Below are positions 1-7,694 of a DNA stretch of 48,805 nucleotides, piece by piece. Every line of letters starts with the position of its first letter. The first letter of the stretch is position 1. This stretch comes from Flavobacterium sedimenticola (GTDB lineage Bacteria; Bacteroidota; Bacteroidia; Flavobacteriales; Flavobacteriaceae). The stretch is taken from assembly GCF_030053345.1 (NCBI RefSeq), contig NZ_JASGBP010000013.1:1-48805 (forward strand), read 5' to 3'. The notes below the pieces were generated by a model. It was not told the origin of the DNA. It did not search any database and saw only the letters and a list, made by a program, of their open reading frames with translations. Position numbers and translations under genes: made by a program.

Positions 1-1493
1 ACCGGTTGCGTACAGTTAGACGTAGTCGTAGCCAAATCACCAAAGCCGTCACCGTCAAAATCACGGTACCACGTTACGTTGGCTACCACTGTATTCGAAA
101 TCGAATTGCTGCTGGCCGTATTGGTAGTCAAACAAGTACCTCCCGAAACAGTAATATCAACACTCACGGACTGACCACTGGTTAAACCACTGGTAGTGTA
201 CGTATTGGACGCCCCATTTTGAACGGAAGAACCGTTAACTTTAAAATTGTAAGAAGCGGTGCCGCCGGCCAAACTTCCGGCAGTGGCTGTGAAAGTCACA
301 CTGGTTCCGGCACAAAACGTATTATCGGCATCATTACTTGCCAAAGAAACGGTAGGTGTTGAATTGGCAATCACCGTATTCGAAATCGAATTGCTGCTGG
401 CCGTATTGGTAGAAAGAAATGAACCACCGGTAATAGTGATATCAACGGTAACCGCTTGTCCGTTAGTTAAGGCTGTAGTCGTGAACGCATTAGAGGCTCC
501 CGATTGAACACTGCTGCCCGCTACTTTAAAATTGTAATTTACAGATCCGCCTCCTACATTGGATGCTGTAGCGGTAAAAGTCACGCTGGTTCCGGCACAA
601 AACGTATTATCGGCATCATTGCTGACTAAAGAAACGGTAGGTGTATTATTAACGGTCAAAACCCCCGTAGCGGCATTGAAAGTAGCGGTTTGTCCGGCAC
701 CCAAACCCGAAGTAGACAACGAAGCATTACTAATCAAGGCACCCGGCAAAACTGAGTAATTTCCGGCCGCCGGCGCAGGACTAAAAGAAACACTAATCCC
801 TGAGGTAGTAATGGTGGCCGTGTATCCTGATTTTTGGATGATTAAACTTCCACCGGTTACCGTTGTAGCACCTGTGTAGGTTAAGTTACCCGACAAAGTG
901 GTAGTCCCCGAATCTTCTTTAGTGAGTTTACCTCCGGATCCGGATATCGTAGCCGTAACATTATTATTCCCGGCTCCTTGAAACACTACGGTGTTAGAAT
1001 TCACAAAGATTTCTCTGTTGAAATTATTGACAGCACTGGAACCTGTTGCTTTTAAATAAACAAATGCCGCATCAACTCCAATTCTTACATTAAAATTGTG
1101 TGTGGTGTTTGATTCATTATACAAACCACTGGTAAAGCTCAAGCCCCGTGTATTATCATCCGGGGAACTATTCAAAGTTCTTGTGGATGACGCACCACTT
1201 GATAATGTCAAAGCCCGTAAACCCCAGAAAGCCGTATTCACACTCATTGTGGTGAAAACATTATTTCCGATAGTTACATTATGACGAGTGGTACTCCCAT
1301 CGAAACAATCCGGTCGGTTTCGGGATGAATTACCCCCAAACCCGCCATAAAACCACTGGCTGTTTGCCGTTCCGATTTCATTACAATTTCCATTTTCCCA
1401 ATTTCCATTGGCGGCTTCTGCCCTCCAAAAAACAGATTGCTGAGCATAGCCCGTAAAAGAAAATAAAGTTAAAAGCAGTAAAATTCTTTTCAT
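1..1493 (-). CDS. Large secreted surface protein with Ig-like repeats, 5' part only
   Basis: The frame is open from an ATG at 1491-1493 to the window edge, so about 497 residues are visible and the C-terminus is missing. It starts with a signal peptide (MKRILLLLTLFSFTGYAQ). A beta-rich region follows. Around residues 185-213 there is a stretch like the autotransporter-associated beta-strand repeat (LTKEDSGTTTLSGN, then TGATTVTGGSL). Two adjacent 95-residue repeats follow (DNA 360-644 and 75-359), each starting TPTVSL.SNDADNTFC and ending SNSISNTV. The last visible part, WYRDFDGDGFGD, is a DGDG calcium-binding-type motif common in Bacteroidota surface proteins. A T9SS C-terminal signal is likely but lies outside the window. 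The exact function is unknown; an adhesin or surface-layer role is inferred from the architecture. Confidence 0.85.
   Translation of the reverse strand, partial: MKRILLLLTLFSFTGYAQQSVFWRAEAANGNWENGNCNEIGTANSQWFYGGFGGNSSRNRPDCFDGSTTRHNVTIGNNVFTTMSVNTAFWGLRALTLSSGASSTRTLNSSPDDNTRGLSFTSGLYNESNTTHNFNVRIGVDAAFVYLKATGSSAVNNFNREIFVNSNTVVFQGAGNNNVTATISGSGGKLTKEDSGTTTLSGNLTYTGATTVTGGSLIIQKSGYTATITTSGISVSFSPAPAAGNYSVLPGALISNASLSTSGLGAGQTATFNAATGVLTVNNTPTVSLVSNDADNTFCAGTSVTFTATASNVGGGSVNYNFKVAGSSVQSGASNAFTTTALTNGQAVTVDITITGGSFLSTNTASSNSISNTVIANSTPTVSLASNDADNTFCAGTSVTFTATAGSLAGGTASYNFKVNGSSVQNGASNTYTTSGLTSGQSVSVDITVSGGTCLTTNTASSNSISNTVVANVTWYRDFDGDGFGDLATTTSNCTQP
75..644 (-). repeat. Two tandem 285-bp coding repeats
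   Basis: Units 360-644 and 75-359 are exactly 285 bp (95 codons) apart in phase. Segments 301-335 and 586-620 match base for base, as do roughly 91-127 and 376-412. The repeats encode Ig-like modules of the truncated surface protein. The high DNA identity suggests recent duplication or gene conversion. Confidence 0.85.
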
Positions 1494-1827
1494 AGTGTAA
1501 TCTTTAAGTTGTTAGATTAAAAAGTGAATACCATGCATGTTCTCCCATAAAGAGAAGGAAAAGAATAGTGTAGAAATTGGGTGGTTAAAACTATAAAATT
1601 AAACAATCCAAATAACACACAAAACATATTGCGTGAAAACGAAAACGTTTTCGTGTTAATAAATTATAGATTTTAAGTTAATAAAATGATGGAGATGCAA
1701 ATTTTACCATCAAAAATTGTCAGATTATAAATGAACAAACACTCATTCACAGAAGGCAATCTTCAAAATCGGAGCTAGGAACCGAAACAAATTTTACAGT
1801 CAATGAGTGCTAAACTTCGCGGAAAAG
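1494..1827. other. 334-bp intergenic region
   Basis: This AT-rich spacer is the upstream region of the truncated surface-protein gene and the downstream region of the capsule operon. It holds a perfect 16-bp palindrome (1639-1654), annotated separately. It also has an 8-bp inverted repeat, cactcatt at 1740-1747 and aatgagtg at 1802-1809, which is too widely spaced to be a standard terminator. I found no clear TAnnTTTG promoter and no convincing rho-independent terminator for the capsule operon. Confidence 0.6.
1639..1654. promoter_or_regulatory. Perfect 16-bp palindrome, LacI-family-type operator candidate
   Basis: The sequence acgaaaacgttttcgt is its own reverse complement, with the central CG step typical of LacI/PurR-family operators. 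It closely resembles the enterobacterial PurR box. It lies about 146 bp upstream of the surface-protein start at 1493. A related 11-mer (aacgttttcgt) recurs upstream of gltA at 25861-25871. No LacI-type regulator gene is in the window, so the cognate factor is unknown. Confidence 0.4.
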
Positions 1828-2844
1828 TTATGCCGGTTTATGCTGGCCTATATACTTTCTGTACCAATCAACAAATTCTTTGATTCCTTTTTCAATAGAA
1901 GTATTAGGACTGTAGCCAAAATCGGCTTGAAGGTCGGACACATCTGCCCAAGTGCGTTCTACATCACCCAATTGCATCGGCGTCATTACTTTATTTGCTT
2001 TTTTACCCGTACATCTTTCAATGGCTTCGATAAAATCAACCAACTTGATAGGTTTACTGTTACCAATGTTGTACAAGGCATATTTTTGTGTCATTTGGGT
2101 ATCCGTAACTGTGGCCACTACGCCATCGACAATATCATCGATATAAGTAAAATCGCGATAAAGCTCTCCGTTGTTAAATACCTGAATGGGTTTGCCTTCC
2201 AAAATGGCTTGGGTAAATAAAAACATAGCCATATCAGGACGACCCCACGGACCGTAAACGGTAAAAAAGCGCAGTCCTATACATTGAATCCCGAACAGAT
2301 GACTGTAGGTATGGGCCATCAATTCATTTGACTTCTTGGTAGCGGCATACAAACTAATCGGAGCATCAACCGAGTCAGTTGTAGAAAACGGTATCGATTT
2401 GCTGTTGCCGTATACACTCGAGCTGCTGGCATAAACTAATTTGGGAACACCGCTGTTTCGCATGCACTCTAATAAATTGATAAACCCGACAATATTACTT
2501 TCTACATATACCATCGGATTTTCAATACTGTACCGCACACCGGCTTGCGCCGCTAAATTGCAAACCGCATCAAAAGAATACTGACTAAAAAGTAAGGGTA
2601 AGTGCAACTGGTCTTCCAAATTCATTTTTATAAAATGAAAATGGTCGGGATGCGTATGACTTTTCGATATCTTATTCTCAAAAACATCGGTTACCCCTAA
2701 CTGTTGCAAACGAGCCATTTTTAAGTTGATATCGTAGTAACCGTTTATATTATCCAAGCCAACTACCTGATGTCCTAAATCCACCAGTTTTTTACTCAGA
2801 TGAAACCCAATAAATCCGGCTGCTCCGGTTACTAATAGTACCAT
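1828..2844 (-). CDS. NAD-dependent epimerase, UDP-glucuronate 4-epimerase type
   Basis: This 338-residue protein is an extended short-chain dehydrogenase/reductase. The NAD-binding GxxGxxG lies at residues 7-13, a serine-rich catalytic segment SSSSVYG at about 140-146, and the catalytic Tyr166-xxx-Lys170 in YAATK. The N-terminal stretch DNINGYYDINLKMARL resembles the signature of bacterial UDP-glucuronate 4-epimerases (CapI/LspL type), which interconvert UDP-GlcA and UDP-GalA. That fits with the UDP-glucose dehydrogenase in the same operon, which would supply UDP-GlcA. It is the last gene of the capsule operon, starting 34 bp after the rfbB stop. Substrate choice among UDP-sugar epimerases is inferred, not proven. 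Confidence 0.85.
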   Translation of the reverse strand: MVLLVTGAAGFIGFHLSKKLVDLGHQVVGLDNINGYYDINLKMARLQQLGVTDVFENKISKSHTHPDHFHFIKMNLEDQLHLPLLFSQYSFDAVCNLAAQAGVRYSIENPMVYVESNIVGFINLLECMRNSGVPKLVYASSSSVYGNSKSIPFSTTDSVDAPISLYAATKKSNELMAHTYSHLFGIQCIGLRFFTVYGPWGRPDMAMFLFTQAILEGKPIQVFNNGELYRDFTYIDDIVDGVVATVTDTQMTQKYALYNIGNSKPIKLVDFIEAIERCTGKKANKVMTPMQLGDVERTWADVSDLQADFGYSPNTSIEKGIKEFVDWYRKYIGQHKPA

Positions 2845-2878
2845 CGTTCAATCAGGTTAATGCGGCTCAAGCGAGCTG

Positions 2879-3928
2879 CTATTGATATTGTTGTTCGTAA
2901 TATTTTTGATACGCTCCTGAGGTGACATTGGCCAACCAGGCTTCGTTGGCTAAAAACCAGTCGATGGTTTTCTCCAATCCTTCCTCAAACGTCACGGTGG
3001 GTTGCCAACCCAATTCCCGGTGTATTTTCGATGCATCTATAGCATAGCGTAAATCATGACCCGGTCGGTCTTTAACATACGTAATCAGTTTTTCAGAAGT
3101 ACCTTCAAGTCTTCCTAACTTGGCATCCATTTTTTGACACAATAACCTAACCAAGTCGATATTCTTCCATTCATTAAACCCGCCGATATTATAGGTTTCA
3201 TGATTTTTCCCTTGATGAAAAACCAAATCAATGGCCATGGCGTGGTCAATAACATACAACCAATCGCGGGTATAGTTCCCGTCACCGTAAACCGGAAGCG
3301 GTTTGTTGTTAATGATATTATTGATAAAAAGCGGAATCAATTTCTCCGGAAAGTGATTCGGACCGTAATTGTTGGAACAATTGGTAATCACATAAGGCAA
3401 ACCATAGGTTTCCCCGTAGGCGCGCACAAAATGATCGGAACTGGCTTTGGAAGCCGAATACGGCGAATTCGGATCGTACGGTGTGGTTTCGGTAAACAAA
3501 CCGGTAGCGCCTAAACTTCCGTACACTTCATCGGTACTGACATGGTAAAATCTTTTTCCTTCAAAATGATCTTTCCAACTGCTTTTGGCAGCATTTAATA
3601 AATTCATCGTGCCTATCACATTGGTTTTCACAAAAGCCAACGGATCGGAAATAGAGCGATCCACATGAGATTCGGCCGCCAAGTGAATGACGCCGTCAAA
3701 ATGATGTTTTTGAAACAAATCCATGACAAAATCCGCCGCTGTAATATCGCCTTTTACAAAATGATAATTGGGCGCATTTTCGATATCGGCAATATTTTCC
3801 AAATTACCGGCATAGGTCAAGGCATCCAAATTGAAAATTTGATATTCGGGATATTGCGTCACAAAACGACGCACAACATGCGACCCTATAAACCCGGCAC
3901 CTCCTGTTATTAAAATTTTATGTATCAC
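2879..3928 (-). CDS. rfbB: dTDP-glucose 4,6-dehydratase
   Basis: The protein (349 residues, normal family length) converts dTDP-glucose to dTDP-4-keto-6-deoxyglucose, the branch point to rhamnose and other deoxy or amino sugars. Visible hallmarks are GGAGFIGSH at 9-17, LDALTYAGN at about 34-42, HLAAESHVDRS at 82-92, the catalytic STDEVYG at 131-137 (Asp133, Glu134), and YSASK with Tyr157 and Lys161. It lies within the capsule operon, 23 bp downstream of the UDP-HexNAc dehydrogenase gene. The usual partners rfbA, rfbC and rfbD are not in this window, so the final sugar cannot be named. Confidence 0.96.
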   Translation of the reverse strand: MIHKILITGGAGFIGSHVVRRFVTQYPEYQIFNLDALTYAGNLENIADIENAPNYHFVKGDITAADFVMDLFQKHHFDGVIHLAAESHVDRSISDPLAFVKTNVIGTMNLLNAAKSSWKDHFEGKRFYHVSTDEVYGSLGATGLFTETTPYDPNSPYSASKASSDHFVRAYGETYGLPYVITNCSNNYGPNHFPEKLIPLFINNIINNKPLPVYGDGNYTRDWLYVIDHAMAIDLVFHQGKNHETYNIGGFNEWKNIDLVRLLCQKMDAKLGRLEGTSEKLITYVKDRPGHDLRYAIDASKIHRELGWQPTVTFEEGLEKTIDWFLANEAWLANVTSGAYQKYYEQQYQ

Positions 3929-3951
3929 GACTCGATGATTAATTTAACTCT

Positions 3952-5226
3952 TTACAATTTCGCATCGGCTTCACTAAGAACGCCTTTCACATCGAAAACA
4001 ACCGCTGTGTCTTTTTTCAATTTATCAAAATTAATACCGCTGAACTCCTTGTGAGAAACCGCCAATACAATGGCATCGAAAGTTCCCTCCGGAAGTTCGG
4101 AAACGGTTTGCAATCCGTACTCATGCATCACCTCAGCAGGATTAGCCCAGGGATCATAAATGGTGATTTCGGTTTCAAAATCTTTCAAAGCATTAACCAC
4201 ATCCACCACTTTCGTATTTCGAACATCAGGACAATTTTCTTTAAACGCAATGCCCAACATTAAAATTTTAGATCCGTTGACTTTGATATTCTTCTTAATC
4301 ATCATTTTGATTACCTGAGAGGCAATGTATTCACCCATACTGTCATTTAATCGTCTTCCTGCCAAAATAATTTCGGGATGATAGCCTTTTTCTTGGGCTT
4401 TTTGCGCCAAATAATACGGATCCACACCGATGCAATGGCCTCCTACCAATCCCGGTTTAAACGGAAGAAAATTCCATTTGGTTCCGGCCGCTTCTAATAC
4501 CGCATGGGTATCGATTTCCAACAAATTAAAAATCTTAGCCAATTCATTCACAAACGCAATATTGATGTCGCGCTGTGAATTTTCAATCACCTTGGCAGCT
4601 TCAGCCACTTTAATGGATGGCGCTAAATGCGTGCCGGCGGTAATCACCGATTGGTACAATTCGTTTACTTTTTGACCGATTTCAGGTGTAGAACCCGAGG
4701 TCACTTTTAGTATTTTCTCAACCGTGTGCTCCTTGTCACCCGGATTAATACGTTCCGGGGAATATCCGGCAAAGAAATCCACATTGAATTTCAAACCGCT
4801 CACGCGTTCCAAAACCGGAATACATTCTTCTTCGGTCACTCCGGGATATACCGTAGATTCGTAAATCACGATATCTCCCTTCTTCAAAACCTTACCCACC
4901 GTTTCGCTCGACTTATACAACGGATTCAAATCGGGACGATTGTTTTTATCTACCGGTGTAGGAACTGTAACAATATAGTAGTTGCAATCTTTGATTTCTT
5001 CAATAGCATTGGTACAGAAAAGTCCGGATGATTGCCGGTTAGCACCAACCAAAACGGCTTTCAAAGTCGCTTCATCTACTTCGAGGGTAGAATCTAAACC
5101 CGAATTGAGTTCTTGTATTCTTTTTTGATTGATATCAAAACCAACGACCGGATATTTGGTAGCGAAGAGCCTTGCCAAAGGCAAACCAACATATCCCAAT
5201 CCTATGATTGCAATTTTAATATTCAT
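3952..5226 (-). CDS. tviB: UDP-N-acetylhexosamine 6-dehydrogenase (TviB/WbpO/VipA type)
   Basis: This 424-residue protein belongs to the UDP-glucose/GDP-mannose dehydrogenase family. The NAD-binding motif GLGYVG is at residues 9-14 and the catalytic cysteine is Cys265 in GGHCIGVDPYYLA. The sequence after it (EKGYHPEIILAGRRLNDSM) is typical of the TviB/VipA/WbpO group, which oxidises UDP-GlcNAc or UDP-GalNAc to the uronic acid. Together with the TviC/WbpP-like epimerase at 6711-7694 it would supply UDP-GalNAcA, as in Vi-antigen-type pathways. An 82-bp gap separates it from the preceding dehydrogenase gene; no promoter motif is visible there. Whether the substrate is the GlcNAc or the GalNAc form is inferred. 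Confidence 0.9.
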   Translation of the reverse strand: MNIKIAIIGLGYVGLPLARLFATKYPVVGFDINQKRIQELNSGLDSTLEVDEATLKAVLVGANRQSSGLFCTNAIEEIKDCNYYIVTVPTPVDKNNRPDLNPLYKSSETVGKVLKKGDIVIYESTVYPGVTEEECIPVLERVSGLKFNVDFFAGYSPERINPGDKEHTVEKILKVTSGSTPEIGQKVNELYQSVITAGTHLAPSIKVAEAAKVIENSQRDINIAFVNELAKIFNLLEIDTHAVLEAAGTKWNFLPFKPGLVGGHCIGVDPYYLAQKAQEKGYHPEIILAGRRLNDSMGEYIASQVIKMMIKKNIKVNGSKILMLGIAFKENCPDVRNTKVVDVVNALKDFETEITIYDPWANPAEVMHEYGLQTVSELPEGTFDAIVLAVSHKEFSGINFDKLKKDTAVVFDVKGVLSEADAKL

Positions 5227-5308
5227 TTTAGTTTCTTTTAAATAGGCTACTCAATTTCGCCTGACATTGGGTATCTTAAATTGAAAATTTTTGCTGTTTG
5301 CCTTCCGA

Positions 5309-6700
5309 CTAACTTCCGATGGATTGGTAAACAAATCCGATAGCTCTCATTTCGGCAGGATCTAACAAATTGCGCCCGTCAAATACAAAGGCCGGTTTCA
5401 ACATACTGTCGTATATTTTTTTCCAATCGTATGCTTTAAACTCGTCCCATTCGGTGAGTATCGCAATCGCATGCGCGTTTTCACAAGCTTGGTACGGGTC
5501 ATCGAATGTTTTGATATACTTTTCGTTCTCGGCCGGTTGACGTGTCTCCAAATAATTCAAGTCGGATAACACCTGTTTGTGACCTACTTTCGGATCATAA
5601 AGGGCGATGTTGGCTTGCTCGTTAATCAAATCATCGGCTACATAAATAGCGGCTGATTCACGAGTATCATTGGTATCTTTCTTGAAAGCCCAACCTAAAA
5701 AAGTAATTTTTTTGCCCGAAACCGTGTTGTACAAAGTTTGCACGATATTTTTAGAGAATCTTCTTTTTTGATGGTCATTCATAATAATAACCTGTTCCCA
5801 ATAATCGGCCACTTCGTGCAATCCGAAAGCCTTAGAGATATAAACCAAGTTTAAAATATCTTTTTGAAAACAAGAACCACCGAATCCTACGGAAGCTTTC
5901 AAAAACTTCGGTCCGATTCGGCTGTCCATTCCTATGGCTTTGGCTACTTCATTCACATTGGCTTCTGTTTTTTCACACAATTCAGAAATGGCATTGATAG
6001 AGGAAACACGCTGCGCCAAAAAAGCATTAGCCGTTAGTTTGGACAATTCCGATGACCATACATTCGTTTTTAAGATACGCTCTCTGGGCACCCAATGGGC
6101 GTAGACATCCACTAATGTCTCAATAGCCTCTTGTCCTTCCGGTGACGTTTCACCACCAATGAGCACTCTGTCCGGGTGCAGCAAATCCTGCACGGCAGTT
6201 CCTTCGGCTAAAAACTCCGGATTGGAAAGAATCTGAAACTGAACGCCGTTTCCGGTATTGTTCAAAATACTCTTGATGGCTTCAGCGGTTCGTACCGGTA
6301 ACGTAGATTTCTCTACAATAATTTTATCGGTTTTGGCTACTCTGGCGATTTGACGCGCGCACAATTCGATATACTTCAAATCGGCAGCCATTCCTTTTCC
6401 GGTACCATAGGTTTTGGTAGGCGTATTCACCGAAATAAAAATGAGTTCTGCTTCATCTATGGCTTTATCCACTTCTGTTGAAAAAAACAAATTCCTACCT
6501 CTGGCTTTCGCTACTATTTCATTCAATCCCGGTTCATAAATGGGAATATTATTAACATCTTCGTCATTCCAAGCTGCAATTCGGGCTTCATTCAAATCGA
6601 CTACCGTAACTTTGATGTGAGGACATTTCTCGGCAATAACAGCCATTGTTGGCCCGCCTACATATCCTGCACCGATACAGCAAATATTTGTTATTTTCAT
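5309..6700 (-). CDS. ugd: UDP-glucose 6-dehydrogenase, animal-like type
   Basis: This 463-residue enzyme oxidises UDP-glucose to UDP-glucuronate. It starts [14 protein letters not shown], the pattern of animal and plant UGDH rather than the common bacterial Ugd. Other conserved segments are [26 protein letters not shown] at about 159-169, and the active site [10 protein letters not shown] with Cys277. The catalytic cysteine of human UGDH is at almost the same residue number (276). It precedes tviB and follows the WbpP-like epimerase, 10 bp after the latter's stop. UDP-GlcA can feed the polymer directly or be epimerised by the protein encoded at 1828-2844. Family assignment is firm. Confidence 0.95.
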   Translation of the reverse strand: MKITNICCIGAGYVGGPTMAVIAEKCPHIKVTVVDLNEARIAAWNDEDVNNIPIYEPGLNEIVAKARGRNLFFSTEVDKAIDEAELIFISVNTPTKTYGTGKGMAADLKYIELCARQIARVAKTDKIIVEKSTLPVRTAEAIKSILNNTGNGVQFQILSNPEFLAEGTAVQDLLHPDRVLIGGETSPEGQEAIETLVDVYAHWVPRERILKTNVWSSELSKLTANAFLAQRVSSINAISELCEKTEANVNEVAKAIGMDSRIGPKFLKASVGFGGSCFQKDILNLVYISKAFGLHEVADYWEQVIIMNDHQKRRFSKNIVQTLYNTVSGKKITFLGWAFKKDTNDTRESAAIYVADDLINEQANIALYDPKVGHKQVLSDLNYLETRQPAENEKYIKTFDDPYQACENAHAIAILTEWDEFKAYDWKKIYDSMLKPAFVFDGRNLLDPAEMRAIGFVYQSIGS

Positions 6701-6710
6701 TATATAAAAT

Positions 6711-7694
6711 TTATTTGAGTTCTAAATTATTCCAATACCAATGTACCGCTTCCTTCAACCCTTGCTCAAATGAAAATTGGGGTTGATAGTGTAACCGTTC
6801 TTTGGCTTTATCAATACTCGCTAACGAATGGGGAATATCCCCGACTCTGTTAGGCCCGTAAAGGACTTCTACTTCGGCTATGGCCGAATCATATTCGGAT
6901 AAAAACTGTTTCAGAAAGTGCACCATTTCGTTCAGTGTGGTTCTGTCTCCGAAAGCCGTATTGTACACCGTATTAACGGCATCCGGGTTTTGGGTCAGCA
7001 TGGCTAATTCATTCATTTGAATCACATTGTCGATATAGGTAAAATCTCTGGAATGATTTCCATCTCCGTTGATAACCGGGCTTTCGTGTCGCATCAGTTG
7101 CATCACAAATTTCGGAATCACCGCGGCATAGGCACCGTTGGGATCTTGTCGCCTTCCGAACACATTAAAATAGCGCAGTCCGATGGTTTCTAATCCATAG
7201 GTTTTACTGAAAATATCCGCGTATAATTCGTTTACGTATTTCGTAATGGCATAAGGCGAAAGCGGTTTCCCGATGACGGCTTCCACTTTGGGCAAACTTT
7301 CCGAATCGCCATAGGTAGAAGAACTGGCGGCGTAAACAAATCGCTTCACACCGGCATCTCTTGAAGCCACCAACATATTTAAAAAACCGGAAACATTCAC
7401 TTCATTGCTCGTGATAGGATCATTAATAGATCGGGGTACCGAACCTAATGCCGCCTGATGCAAAACATAATCCACATTTTTTACCGCAGCGCGACAGGTC
7501 TCCAGATTTCGGATATCCCCTTCTATAAATTGAAAGTTAGGACGATTCAAAAAACCAACTATATTGTGTCGATGACCGGTAGCCCAATTATCGAGGCAAA
7601 CGACTTGATATCCTTTCTCTAAAAAATACTCACAAAGATTGGAACCGATGAATCCGGCGCCGCCTGTAATTAAAACTGTTGTTCCTGTTTTCAT
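6711..7694 (-). CDS. wbpP: UDP-N-acetylglucosamine(uronate) 4-epimerase, WbpP/TviC type
   Basis: I chose the ATG at 7692-7694, giving 327 residues. It overlaps the TGA of the upstream kinase gene as ATGA, a translational-coupling arrangement; a start at 7730 would add 12 residues inside the kinase gene. Motifs from the chosen start are GGAGFIGSN at 11-19, [12 protein letters not shown] at about 78-89, YAASSSTYG at 121-129, and the catalytic Tyr148-xxx-Lys152 in [26 protein letters not shown] is a strong signature of WbpP/TviC, which interconverts UDP-GlcNAc and UDP-GalNAc (or their uronic acids). It pairs functionally with the TviB-like dehydrogenase in the same operon. Confidence 0.9.
   Translation of the reverse strand: MKTGTTVLITGGAGFIGSNLCEYFLEKGYQVVCLDNWATGHRHNIVGFLNRPNFQFIEGDIRNLETCRAAVKNVDYVLHQAALGSVPRSINDPITSNEVNVSGFLNMLVASRDAGVKRFVYAASSSTYGDSESLPKVEAVIGKPLSPYAITKYVNELYADIFSKTYGLETIGLRYFNVFGRRQDPNGAYAAVIPKFVMQLMRHESPVINGDGNHSRDFTYIDNVIQMNELAMLTQNPDAVNTVYNTAFGDRTTLNEMVHFLKQFLSEYDSAIAEVEVLYGPNRVGDIPHSLASIDKAKERLHYQPQFSFEQGLKEAVHWYWNNLELK

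Noticed and set aside
1740..1809. Terminator for the capsule operon made from the 8-bp inverted repeat
   Set aside because: The arms are 54 bp apart and no T tract follows.
1807..2220. 137-codon open frame on the plus strand
   Set aside because: It is antisense to the 3' end of the epimerase gene, whose catalytic motifs are clear in the minus frame.
5309..6700. Eukaryotic contamination because of the UGDH
   Set aside because: The gene has no introns, sits inside a bacterial operon with 10-bp spacing and has the same base use as its neighbours.
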